From Lentimicrobiaceae bacterium (GTDB lineage: Bacteria; Bacteroidota; Bacteroidia; Bacteroidales; F082): a DNA stretch of 41,703 nt. The notes under the pieces are model-generated. The model was not told the origin of the DNA. It worked only from the letters and a program-made list of their open reading frames with translations, and did not search any database. The position numbers were made by a program, and so were the translations under genes. Positions 27,105-34,369 of this stretch are shown piece by piece. Each line of letters opens with the position of its first letter. The stretch's first letter is position 1. The DNA is taken from assembly GCA_018661505.1 (NCBI GenBank), contig JABJIE010000081.1:1-41703 (forward strand), given 5' to 3'.

Positions 27105-28223
27105 ATGATCTTGCCAGAGGAAAAAAAGAATCCTAAAGACATGGTCAATTTTTTGAAATCAAAGTCTAAGACAGCCAATGACCTATTTTTTATTATGCTA
27201 GGTGAGGAATTAGACTGGGATATCGATTTATTTATTGACCTCTGTAATAGGGAAGAAATAACCATAGTTGGAGGAATATTTCCTGCTGTAATTAAGGGGA
27301 ATAATTTATACAAAGATGATATGATTATTAAAAAGATGTCAGCGACCTCAGCACCCACTTTGGTGAGAAACATACAGTATTCTCCCGAGGTATTTTATCC
27401 TATTATTGATAAGGTTGATATGGATAATAAGCAAACCGCCATTGTTTTAATTGACGGATTGGCTAAAGGCGTTGATATTTATTTGAGTGACCTATACAAA
27501 CAAGTTGGGGATACTGTAAATTATATTGGAGGAGGAGCTGGAACAATGAGCTTAAAGCAAAAACCCTGTGTGTTTTGTAATGAAGGCTTGTTCATGGATG
27601 CGGCAGTTGTTTGTTTTGTTGATAGTCAGGTTAATTTAGGGGTTAAGCATGGTTGGAAAAACCTACTAGGACCATTAATTGCGACAAAAACAAACTTTAA
27701 CACATTAGAAGAATTAAATTGGTCTTCTCCCTTTGATTTATATGCGAAAATAATAAAAGAGGATAGTGGGCAAGATATTAATAGAGATAATTTTCTGGAG
27801 ATTTCAAAAGTTTATCCATTTGGAATAGCAAAAGAAAATGATGAATATGTAGTAAGGGACCCCATAAATTTAAATGAAAAAGGTGAGATAACTTTCTTTG
27901 GTGAAGTACATGAGAATGTAATTTTAGATGTGTTAAAAGGAAGCAAGGAAGATATTGTTGAGGCAGCACAAGAGGCAGCAGAAGAAGCCGGCAACAGTGT
28001 TAGTGCCGTAAGTGACAACCTTATGTTCGACTGCATCTCCAGGCCATTATTTCTTAAGGAGGATTATTCAAAAACCCTAGAATTGATAATCGATACCCTT
28101 AAAAAAAATGGCAACAAAGAAACTCTTGAAGGGGCATTATCCTTAGGTGAAATATCTTCTCACAGACAGTCATATCTAGAATTTTTTAATAGAACCATTT
28201 TACTTGGTGTTTTTTATGACTAA
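27105..28223 (+). CDS. FIST-domain sensor protein
   Basis: The 372-aa protein matches the FIST_N and FIST_C pair found in signalling proteins thought to bind small ligands such as amino acids. The N-domain spans about residues 15-190 (G-G-I-F-P-A-V near 64, Y-I-G-G-G-A-G-T near 140) and the C-domain about 200-345 (A-K-E-N-D-E-Y-V-V-R-D-P, then F-F-G-E-V-H). The C-terminal S-L-G-E-I-S region is typical. There is no signal peptide or membrane segment, so it is cytoplasmic. Its end overlaps the next gene (kinase ATG at 28,216, FIST stop at 28,221-28,223), so translation is probably coupled. It would feed ligand information to that kinase (inference). Confidence 0.88.
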   Translation: MILPEEKKNPKDMVNFLKSKSKTANDLFFIMLGEELDWDIDLFIDLCNREEITIVGGIFPAVIKGNNLYKDDMIIKKMSATSAPTLVRNIQYSPEVFYPIIDKVDMDNKQTAIVLIDGLAKGVDIYLSDLYKQVGDTVNYIGGGAGTMSLKQKPCVFCNEGLFMDAAVVCFVDSQVNLGVKHGWKNLLGPLIATKTNFNTLEELNWSSPFDLYAKIIKEDSGQDINRDNFLEISKVYPFGIAKENDEYVVRDPINLNEKGEITFFGEVHENVILDVLKGSKEDIVEAAQEAAEEAGNSVSAVSDNLMFDCISRPLFLKEDYSKTLELIIDTLKKNGNKETLEGALSLGEISSHRQSYLEFFNRTILLGVFYD

Positions 28224-30624
28224 AAAATCCACAAATAATACAATACGTGATATTTTATTTCTTTACGAGATATCATTGTCAATTGGGGGAAGTCTTGACC
28301 TTGTTAATACCATGTCAGATTTTGTTAGTATTCTAATGCCTCGTAAGAGGTTCAATTATATGTCTATTTGGCTTGATAAATCTGAAGCATTTGTTAGCTC
28401 AGTGTCAAAAAAAAGCTTTAAACTATATTACTCAAACCCCATTAGCTACGACAATGTAAAGGAAATTAAACATGATCACATAATAATAAAGTCACTCACA
28501 AAACAAACATCACTACAGGTATCATCCAAGAATAAAAATTTCAAGAAATTTATCTGCGAAAAGCACATTAAAGGGGGGTGCTTTGTCATCTATAAACTTG
28601 GAAATTTTGGCTTTGTAAAATTATATGATTCAAAGGTAGAGTCGTATGATGAAACAGAAATAGCCAAACTAACAGGTATAATGGAAAAGTTTGCAAATGC
28701 TATATTGGCATGTCTCTATCATGAAAGAGCCCTCGACTTATCCAATGAGCGAAAGAAGCTTTTATCAAATATTCAAACGAGAGAAGATTATCTTCTGTCA
28801 ATGGTTAGAAATTACCCAGGACTATTTTGGCTGAAAGACAGCAATGGAGTATACAAATATCTCAATACGGAAAACACGAAAATTATTTATGATTTCTTCC
28901 AATCAAACGGAAGGGATGTTTTAGGTAAAAAAGATTTTCAGATTTTTAATAGTGATATTGCACAGTATATCATCGAAGAAGATGGAGATATTAAAAAAAC
29001 AAAAAAAACAATTCATACCACCAAAATAATAGAAAACGATGAAACAAAGGCTTGGTATGAAACCACAAAATTTCCGATACTTCAAAACGAGACGGTTATT
29101 GGGGTTGCGGGATATGCTCATGATATAACTGAACGAAAAAACAATGAGCTTACAATGAATTTACAGAGTGTTGCAATGAATGCCGTATCTCATGCAATAC
29201 TAATAACCAATAAAGAAGGGGTTATTGAATATATAAACCCTGCATTTACAGATTTAACGGGATACCTACCCGAAGAAATTTTGGGTAAAAACCCTTCAAT
29301 TATGAAATCAGGATTACAAGATAAATCTTTCTACAATAATTTGTGGGCAACCATATTGCGAGGAGAGATATTCAATGATAAAATGGTGAATGTAGATTTT
29401 AAGGGAAAAAATTTTTATGTTGAGCAATCAATTACTCCAGTAAAGGATAAAGAAGATGAGATAACACACTTTATATCTGTGATAAAAAACATAACTGAAG
29501 AAAAGGCAATAAAGGAAGCGTTATTTCTCAGTGAGCAAAGATGGCAGTTTGCTTTGGATGGCTCTGGTGAAGGGGTTTGGGATTGGAATCCCACTACAGA
29601 TGAAGTATACTACTCCACACAATGGAAGAAGATGTTGGGATATAAGGAAAATGAAATTGGAACCGATCTTGATGAGTGGAAGAAAAGAGTTCATCCCGAT
29701 GATATTGAAGAATGTTATAAGAATTTGAATATGCATCTAAACGGAGATACAGAAGTATATTTTGATGAGCATAGAATGTTGCATAAAAAAGGCCATTATA
29801 TATGGATATTAGATCGAGGAAAGGCCATTAAAAGAGATAAAAACGGAAAACCAACTAGGGTGATTGGAACCCATACCGATATAACTAAATTAAAGGAAAC
29901 AGAGGAAAGGCTAAGAATCGGAATTGATAAAGAAAAGGAATTAAGCGTTTTGAAATCAAAATTTATTTCTGTTGCTTCTCACGAATTTAGAACCCCTCTT
30001 GCAACAATGATGGTTGCTGCTGAAGCCCTTACTGATTACAGAGACAGAATGACACCAAAACAACTTGATGATAGGCTTTCTAAAATTAAAAGACAGATCC
30101 GCTACTTGAATAATATTGTTGATGATGTGCTTCAGCTGGAAAAATTTAGAATGGATAATGAATTATTATTATTTGTAGAGGGTGATATAATTGAATACCT
30201 TAAGAGTATAATTGATGAAATTGATGTAAGCTTGTCATCGGGTCGTATACAGAAAAAATATACCATAAAAACCTTAAGGATGATTTTTGATAAAAAGCTT
30301 ATTTATCAGATAATTACAAATCTTATAAGTAATTCAATCAAATTTTCTAAGAAATCAGACGATATAATTTTTAAAGTTGAAGAATCAAATAAACATCTAG
30401 TTATTACCATTTCTGATAACGGAATGGGAATCGACGAATCAGATCAACATAATATTTTTGACCCATTTTATCGCAGTGATAATACTAGCTCAATAACTGG
30501 TTCTGGCCTTGGTCTAAGCATAGTAAAAGAAGCAGTTGAAAAACTAAAAGGAGAAATTAAACTAAAATCAAAACTAAATGAAGGAACAACATTTACAATA
30601 GCGCTACCCATCAAAACAAAATAA
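28216..30624 (+). CDS. Sensor histidine kinase with GAF-like and three PAS domains
   Basis: From the ATG at 28,216 the protein is 802 aa; a TTG 12 bases earlier is unlikely. There is no membrane segment, so it is soluble. Order of domains: an N-terminal GAF-like region (about 1-180), PAS 1 (about 195-310), PAS 2 (about 320-435, ending I-T-E-E-K), PAS 3 (about 440-565, starting R-W-Q-F-A-L-D-G-S-G-E-G-V-W-D-W), then HisKA with His589 in S-H-E-F-R-T-P, and the HATPase domain with N-box N-L-I-S-N-S-I-K-F, D-N-G-M-G-I and G-S-G-L-G-L-S-I-V. All catalytic residues are present. The partner is probably the response regulator that follows 36 bases later. Confidence 0.92.
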   Translation: MTKKSTNNTIRDILFLYEISLSIGGSLDLVNTMSDFVSILMPRKRFNYMSIWLDKSEAFVSSVSKKSFKLYYSNPISYDNVKEIKHDHIIIKSLTKQTSLQVSSKNKNFKKFICEKHIKGGCFVIYKLGNFGFVKLYDSKVESYDETEIAKLTGIMEKFANAILACLYHERALDLSNERKKLLSNIQTREDYLLSMVRNYPGLFWLKDSNGVYKYLNTENTKIIYDFFQSNGRDVLGKKDFQIFNSDIAQYIIEEDGDIKKTKKTIHTTKIIENDETKAWYETTKFPILQNETVIGVAGYAHDITERKNNELTMNLQSVAMNAVSHAILITNKEGVIEYINPAFTDLTGYLPEEILGKNPSIMKSGLQDKSFYNNLWATILRGEIFNDKMVNVDFKGKNFYVEQSITPVKDKEDEITHFISVIKNITEEKAIKEALFLSEQRWQFALDGSGEGVWDWNPTTDEVYYSTQWKKMLGYKENEIGTDLDEWKKRVHPDDIEECYKNLNMHLNGDTEVYFDEHRMLHKKGHYIWILDRGKAIKRDKNGKPTRVIGTHTDITKLKETEERLRIGIDKEKELSVLKSKFISVASHEFRTPLATMMVAAEALTDYRDRMTPKQLDDRLSKIKRQIRYLNNIVDDVLQLEKFRMDNELLLFVEGDIIEYLKSIIDEIDVSLSSGRIQKKYTIKTLRMIFDKKLIYQIITNLISNSIKFSKKSDDIIFKVEESNKHLVITISDNGMGIDESDQHNIFDPFYRSDNTSSITGSGLGLSIVKEAVEKLKGEIKLKSKLNEGTTFTIALPIKTK

Positions 30625-30652
30625 CCCAAAATAACCCAAAATAACCCAAAAT
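30617..30652. repeat. 10-bp tandem repeat between kinase and regulator
   Basis: Three full copies of CAAAATAACC (30,617-30,626, 30,627-30,636, 30,637-30,646) are followed by a partial fourth. The kinase TAA stop lies in the first copy and the regulator ATG is nine bases past the partial copy. Copy number could change the spacing between the two genes. Confidence 0.85.
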
Positions 30653-30660
30653 ATCAATAA

Positions 30661-31614
30661 ATGTCAATAAAAACTATCCTGCTAATAGAAGACGAGGTCG
30701 ACTTACGAGTCGAGGTAATCGAAATGTTAACCTTTGAGGGGTATAACATGATTGGAGCCAAAAATGGCAGAGAGGGAATCAAATTAGCCCGTAAATATAT
30801 GCCAGATATAATAATATGCGACATAATGTTGCCTGAAAAAAATGGTATAGCTGTGTTGAAAAAATTATCGAAGTATCCTGAAACGGCTAGCACTCCTTTT
30901 ATTTTTATTACAGCTCTTTCTGAAAGAGAAAATGTTAGAAAAGGAATGACTCAAGGAGCTGACGATTATATAATAAAACCATTTACAATAGGCGAATTAT
31001 TGGATTCCATTAAGGCAAGAGAGAAGAAAGCATTTCAGGTGGAGAATAAAATTGCTAGCGCCTTGAAATCACTGGAGAATGAAACGGAAAATAGAATTCG
31101 TGAATTTAAAGATGCACTATATACAAAGTCCAAAGATTCAGTATTTCCCATAGACATTAATTCCAAAAACACCAACTATAGTCCAAAGCATGAGATTAAC
31201 TCTGAGATATTACGGCTAATAGATGTAAGTAATACGCTTGAAAATCTTCATCATACCGTAAGTAAGATGCTTAAGGCGGGTAATTTATCATCAAAGGAGG
31301 AAGAAACATTCATCAAACTCCTAAATAAAATAAGGGAACCTAAAATAATTTCGGATACTAAAAGTTTATTTCTTATGAAGTTTAATAGATCAAAACCAGA
31401 ATTTTTTGGTAGGCTATTGAAGAAACATTCAAATTTATCTCAGCAAGATCTTTTGTTGTGCAGTACCATGATACTTAATTTAAGCGGAAGACAAATTTCA
31501 GGTATTTTAGGAATAGAACCAGAAAGCGTTTACAAAAAAAAATATAGACTTAAGAAAAAGTTAGGGCTAGTTCAAAAAGATAATATTCTGATCTACCTTC
31601 ACGAATTTGAGTGA
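30661..31614 (+). CDS. Response regulator, receiver plus HTH output domain
   Basis: The 317-aa regulator has a receiver domain (residues 1-120) with acidic pocket Glu10-Asp11, phospho-acceptor Asp54 in I-C-D-I-M-L-P, and Lys106 in I-I-K-P-F. A helical linker (about 120-230) is followed by a C-terminal LuxR-like helix-turn-helix of the Bacteroidota kind (L-S-G-R-Q-I-S-G-I-L-G-I-E-P-E-S-V-Y near 276-293, then R-L-K-K-K-L-G-L). It should bind DNA when phosphorylated by the upstream kinase. The receiver resembles that of the receiver-kinase fusion at 32,960. Confidence 0.9.
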   Translation: MSIKTILLIEDEVDLRVEVIEMLTFEGYNMIGAKNGREGIKLARKYMPDIIICDIMLPEKNGIAVLKKLSKYPETASTPFIFITALSERENVRKGMTQGADDYIIKPFTIGELLDSIKAREKKAFQVENKIASALKSLENETENRIREFKDALYTKSKDSVFPIDINSKNTNYSPKHEINSEILRLIDVSNTLENLHHTVSKMLKAGNLSSKEEETFIKLLNKIREPKIISDTKSLFLMKFNRSKPEFFGRLLKKHSNLSQQDLLLCSTMILNLSGRQISGILGIEPESVYKKKYRLKKKLGLVQKDNILIYLHEFE

Positions 31615-31670
31615 TGATACTTAAACCCCTGTTTATTAGGTAAGAATATTTAGAAACTCTTTCGGGCAAT

Positions 31671-31688
31671 AAGTAATAATTATTACTT
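31671..31688. repeat. Perfect 18-bp palindrome
   Basis: The sequence AAGTAATAAT followed by TATTACTT reads the same on both strands without a loop. It lies in the convergent space after the response regulator and before the 37-aa membrane gene. It could be an operator or a weak terminator stem; no T-run follows. Confidence 0.5.
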
Positions 31689-31739
31689 TAATGCATCATA
31701 ATATTTTAGATGTATTCAATTACCATAGTGTAATAATAC

Positions 31740-31853
31740 TTAGTGGGCAGTGTCATCCCACCTATCATCTATAATAGGAGCATCTTTAATCATTTTTATC
31801 AACCATACAATACCCACAACTAAGCCACCTGCAATTCCAAAATACAACACCAT
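31740..31853 (-). CDS. 37-aa single-span membrane peptide
   Basis: The 37-codon frame starts with ATG and ends with TAA. Residues about 2-20 form a Gly-rich membrane helix beginning M-V-L-Y-F-G-I-A-G-G, then K-M-I-K, and the tail is very acidic (D-A-P-I-I-D-D-R-W-D-D). Upstream, on the minus strand, the sequence AAAGGAGGGGATT precedes the ATG, a strong Shine-Dalgarno six to seven bases before it; this is rare in this phylum and supports real translation. It matches no family I know. Positive then negative charge after the helix suggests a protein-protein contact in the cytoplasm. Confidence 0.65.
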   Translation of the reverse strand: MVLYFGIAGGLVVGIVWLIKMIKDAPIIDDRWDDTAH

Positions 31854-32088
31854 AATCCCCTCCTTTTTTATTAGTAAAACCAATAATAAATTTTCAATAA
31901 CAAATTAGCAGAATAAAAATGGATTACCCGAGTAAATTATATGGACATTAATTAGACATTCAACCAAATGTGATTTATATCATAGTAATAATGAAAAAAT
32001 AATAAGGGTAACTGTGCTAAAAATCACCATTAGCTATAATACATCCTGAAAATTTTATATGGAAACGGATTGTGATAAAACCATTTTA

Positions 32089-32460
32089 TTAAGCATGATT
32101 TTTGGCTATGAAGAATATTAGTGAAACACCCACGATAACACTTATTACCACATTCATAAGCGCCACAGTATAATGCCCATGTTTTAGTAATACAAATGTT
32201 TCTAAACTAAAAGTTGAAAATGTACTAAAGCCACCGCAAAACCCTGTTATAATGAATAGCTTGAGAACCATATTTTCAGATGTTTTTCCAGTAAAATATA
32301 CGACAGCAAAGGCTATAATGATACAGCTAAGCATGTTGGAGATAAAGGTCCCTAGCACCAGTGGAAAATTAGTTGCTGTTAGTTTGATCATAAGTTTTGA
32401 TATTCCAAATCTGCAAAGGCTACCCAGCCCTCCTCCGATAAATATTGCTAAAACATTCAT
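32089..32460 (-). CDS. crcB: Fluoride ion transporter CrcB/FluC
   Basis: The 123-aa, four-helix protein is a FluC channel half; two copies make an antiparallel dimer that lets fluoride out of the cell. Family marks are G-G-G-L-G-S-L-C-R-F near residues 9-18, the Asn in T-F-I-S-N-M-L, and the F-box motif G-F-C-G-G-F-S-T-F-S-T-F-S near residue 74. One gene is enough because the subunit can insert in both orientations. I found no fluoride riboswitch upstream. Confidence 0.93.
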   Translation of the reverse strand: MNVLAIFIGGGLGSLCRFGISKLMIKLTATNFPLVLGTFISNMLSCIIIAFAVVYFTGKTSENMVLKLFIITGFCGGFSTFSTFSLETFVLLKHGHYTVALMNVVISVIVGVSLIFFIAKNHA

Positions 32461-32710
32461 AATTATAATCCAGTTGGTTAATTAGAGATTGTAATTAACT
32501 TAATGATAAATTTGAAAAACATCAACCACAATCATTTTTTGATATTGACATTTAAAACTTTCAATATTGCCTAGCAAATATACCTTTTTAATAAACCATT
32601 AAGTTACACATGCCATTCTGATTAGTAAAAACGACGACTCAAAAAATAATAGGTAGTAATTATTAATAGGGTCAAAAAATCACACACAATGATTCTAAAG
32701 CGTCCATTTA

Positions 32711-32742
32711 GATGGGGGTTTAAACACGATGGGTTTTTAAAC
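32711..32742. repeat. Imperfect 15-bp direct repeat
   Basis: GATGGGGGTTTAAAC at 32,711-32,725 recurs as GATGGGTTTTTAAAC at 32,728-32,742, with two mismatches and a period of 17 bases. It lies about 220 bases before the receiver-kinase gene. Confidence 0.6.
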
Positions 32743-32751
32743 AAATATAAG

Positions 32752-32773
32752 TTTGTCCACATTTTGTCCATAT
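32752..32773. repeat. Tandem 11-bp direct repeat
   Basis: TTTGTCCACAT is followed directly by TTTGTCCATAT, one mismatch. A period of 11 bases, about one helical turn, would put both units on the same face of DNA, as for a regulator dimer. Confidence 0.6.
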
Positions 32774-32945
32774 TTTAATTTTAGAATACTTAAAACAATG
32801 CCTTATTTTTGGACACAGCTAAATAAACTCAAAATCAATTACTTTACTTTTTATTTGAAATTTTAGAACCAAATTATTTAGGGTTTGTTAGGCTAATTCT
32901 ACAACAAAATAAAATACTAAAGGTATTTTATTTTGAATTTATTAT

Positions 32946-32953
32946 TACCTTTG
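32946..32953 (+). promoter_or_regulatory. TAnnTTTG -7 box six bases before the receiver-kinase ATG
   Basis: TACCTTTG ends six bases before the ATG at 32,960. A start of transcription four to seven bases after the box would leave little or no leader. It also lies inside the open frame that could begin at 32,933, which excludes that start. Confidence 0.55.
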
Positions 32954-32959
32954 CAAAAT

Positions 32960-34042
32960 ATGAATAAGAATAACAACATACTTATTATCGAAGATGATAA
33001 CGACCTGCGAGAGGAGGTTGTTGGTATGTTAAGTTTTGAAAACTATAATGTTTTAGAAGCACGTGATGGCATTAGTGCAATAGAATTAGCAAAAATAAAT
33101 AAACCAGATCTAATCTTGTGCGATATAATGATGCAAGGCATAGATGGTTATGATACAATTGATAAAATCCGAGAAAATTTGAATTCGGTTACAACACCTG
33201 TTGTATTCATATCTGCATTGTCAGCTAGGGACGATGTTCGCAAGGGGATGAGCCATGGTGCAAATGATTATTTAACAAAACCATTTGCAAAGCGTGAATT
33301 ATTGGGCGTGGTTGAAAATCAGTTAGCTAAACAAACAAACATTAACAATTATACTGAGGAGAAGAATGACGATTTGAGAAAGAATCTTCTTTTGAACTTA
33401 CCGCATGAATTCCGCACGCCTCTTAATTCAATTGTTGGCTATGGTTCTATTTTAAAAATGAATGATTCTCAAATGGGTATTTCAGAGCTAAAGGAGATCG
33501 GTGATAATCTTCTCGAAAGCGGTAATAGACTCACTCAGGTTGTTGATCAATATTTGCAGTACGCGGAGCTTTTGGTTAAATCTCACAGCGAATTAGATTC
33601 AGAAATAATAAAGGACGCACATATTGTTCTTGCGGATTGTGCAACAATTATTGCATATAAGTATGATAGGGTAAATGACCTCATGCTTGTACTAGAACCC
33701 GTTGATTTGAATATTTCAGATCATTATTTCAAAATGTTAATTACTAACATCGTTGATAATAGTTTTAAATTTTCACATCCAGACAGCAAGGTTGATATTA
33801 AAGGCGAGGAAAGTGATGGTTTTTATAATATAATAGTAAAAGATAATGGAATAGGATTTCCTGATAATAAAGTTGATAATATTGGAGCCTTTGTTCAGTT
33901 TGATAGAGACAAAAATGAACAGCAGGGCATAGGACTTGGCTTAGCTATTGCCAAAATGATTGCGAAAGTTTATGGAGGAAAAATAGTTGTTGGTTCAACA
34001 AAAAAAGGGACCAGAGTATGTTTGAAAATTAAAGTAGGTTAG
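32960..34042 (+). CDS. Hybrid histidine kinase with N-terminal receiver
   Basis: The 360-aa soluble protein joins a receiver domain (residues 1-122; Glu11-Asp12 pocket, Asp55 in L-C-D-I-M-M, Lys107 in L-T-K-P-F) to a HisKA/HATPase kinase (His149 in L-P-H-E-F-R-T-P; N-box N-I-V-D-N-S-F-K-F; D-N-G-I-G-F; G-I-G-L-G-L-A-I-A). The receiver-first order means the kinase is probably controlled by phosphorylation from another kinase. Its receiver shares L-S-x-R-x-x-V-R-K-G-M and A-x-D-Y-x-x-K-P-F with the regulator at 30,661, so the two loci are likely related by duplication. No cognate regulator is next to it. Confidence 0.9.
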   Translation: MNKNNNILIIEDDNDLREEVVGMLSFENYNVLEARDGISAIELAKINKPDLILCDIMMQGIDGYDTIDKIRENLNSVTTPVVFISALSARDDVRKGMSHGANDYLTKPFAKRELLGVVENQLAKQTNINNYTEEKNDDLRKNLLLNLPHEFRTPLNSIVGYGSILKMNDSQMGISELKEIGDNLLESGNRLTQVVDQYLQYAELLVKSHSELDSEIIKDAHIVLADCATIIAYKYDRVNDLMLVLEPVDLNISDHYFKMLITNIVDNSFKFSHPDSKVDIKGEESDGFYNIIVKDNGIGFPDNKVDNIGAFVQFDRDKNEQQGIGLGLAIAKMIAKVYGGKIVVGSTKKGTRVCLKIKVG

Positions 34043-34052
34043 TAGTGGTTGT

Positions 34053-34087
34053 GCACCTCTGTCACGAAAGTGCAGAGGTGCTTTTTT
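34053..34087 (+). terminator. Intrinsic terminator after the receiver-kinase gene
   Basis: A stem GCACCTCTG / CAGAGGTGC with an inner CAC-gaaa-GTG hairpin is followed by six T's. It starts 11 bases after the kinase stop codon. Confidence 0.9.
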
Positions 34088-34131
34088 ACGCTAGGTAAAA
34101 AATGGTTCACAGTCACGATCGATTATAAACA

Positions 34132-34163
34132 AAATATCCCGGACTATTGTCCGGGATATTTTT
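34132..34163 (+). terminator. Second strong terminator hairpin
   Basis: A 13-bp perfect stem, AAATATCCCGGAC with loop TATT and GTCCGGGATATTT, is followed by TTATTT. It is 45 bases past the first terminator. The A's on the left allow it to work on the minus strand as well. Confidence 0.85.
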
Positions 34164-34335
34164 ATTTAAGCCCATTTATAATATTCCAATAAATAACACC
34201 ATATATTTTATCTCCCGCATCTTGTCAAATTGCTAAACTGATTATAAGCCCATATCTTTTGTGTCTTTTTATTTTTATAAAATCAAATTAATTAAGATTA
34301 GCTAAATACTTAGTACGACAGAATGTATTTCTAAG

Positions 34336-34343
34336 TATTTTTG
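34336..34343 (+). promoter_or_regulatory. TAnnTTTG -7 box for glnS
   Basis: TATTTTTG followed by CA is a close match to the phylum's -7 box, 27 bases before the glnS ATG. Confidence 0.5.
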
Positions 34344-34369
34344 CAGTTTGATAAATAATTAATATACAC

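Larger units (their letters stand above)
32461..32945. other. Long intergenic region with direct repeats and a 29-codon frame
   Basis: Nearly 500 bases lie between crcB and the receiver-kinase gene. CAAATATA at 32,575-32,582 reads TATATTTG on the minus strand and could be the crcB -7 box. From 32,689 to 32,778 a 29-codon plus-strand frame covers two pairs of imperfect direct repeats. The rest shows nothing recognisable. Confidence 0.5.

Noticed and set aside
28204-28215. TTG start for the PAS kinase
   Set aside because: The ATG at 28,216 is in frame 12 bases later and gives the tight overlap with the FIST stop that is usual for coupled genes.
32461-32700. Fluoride riboswitch upstream of crcB
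   Set aside because: crcB genes often have one, but I find no GG-GAUGG...CUGAUG-like arrangement on the minus strand before the crcB start, so none is called.
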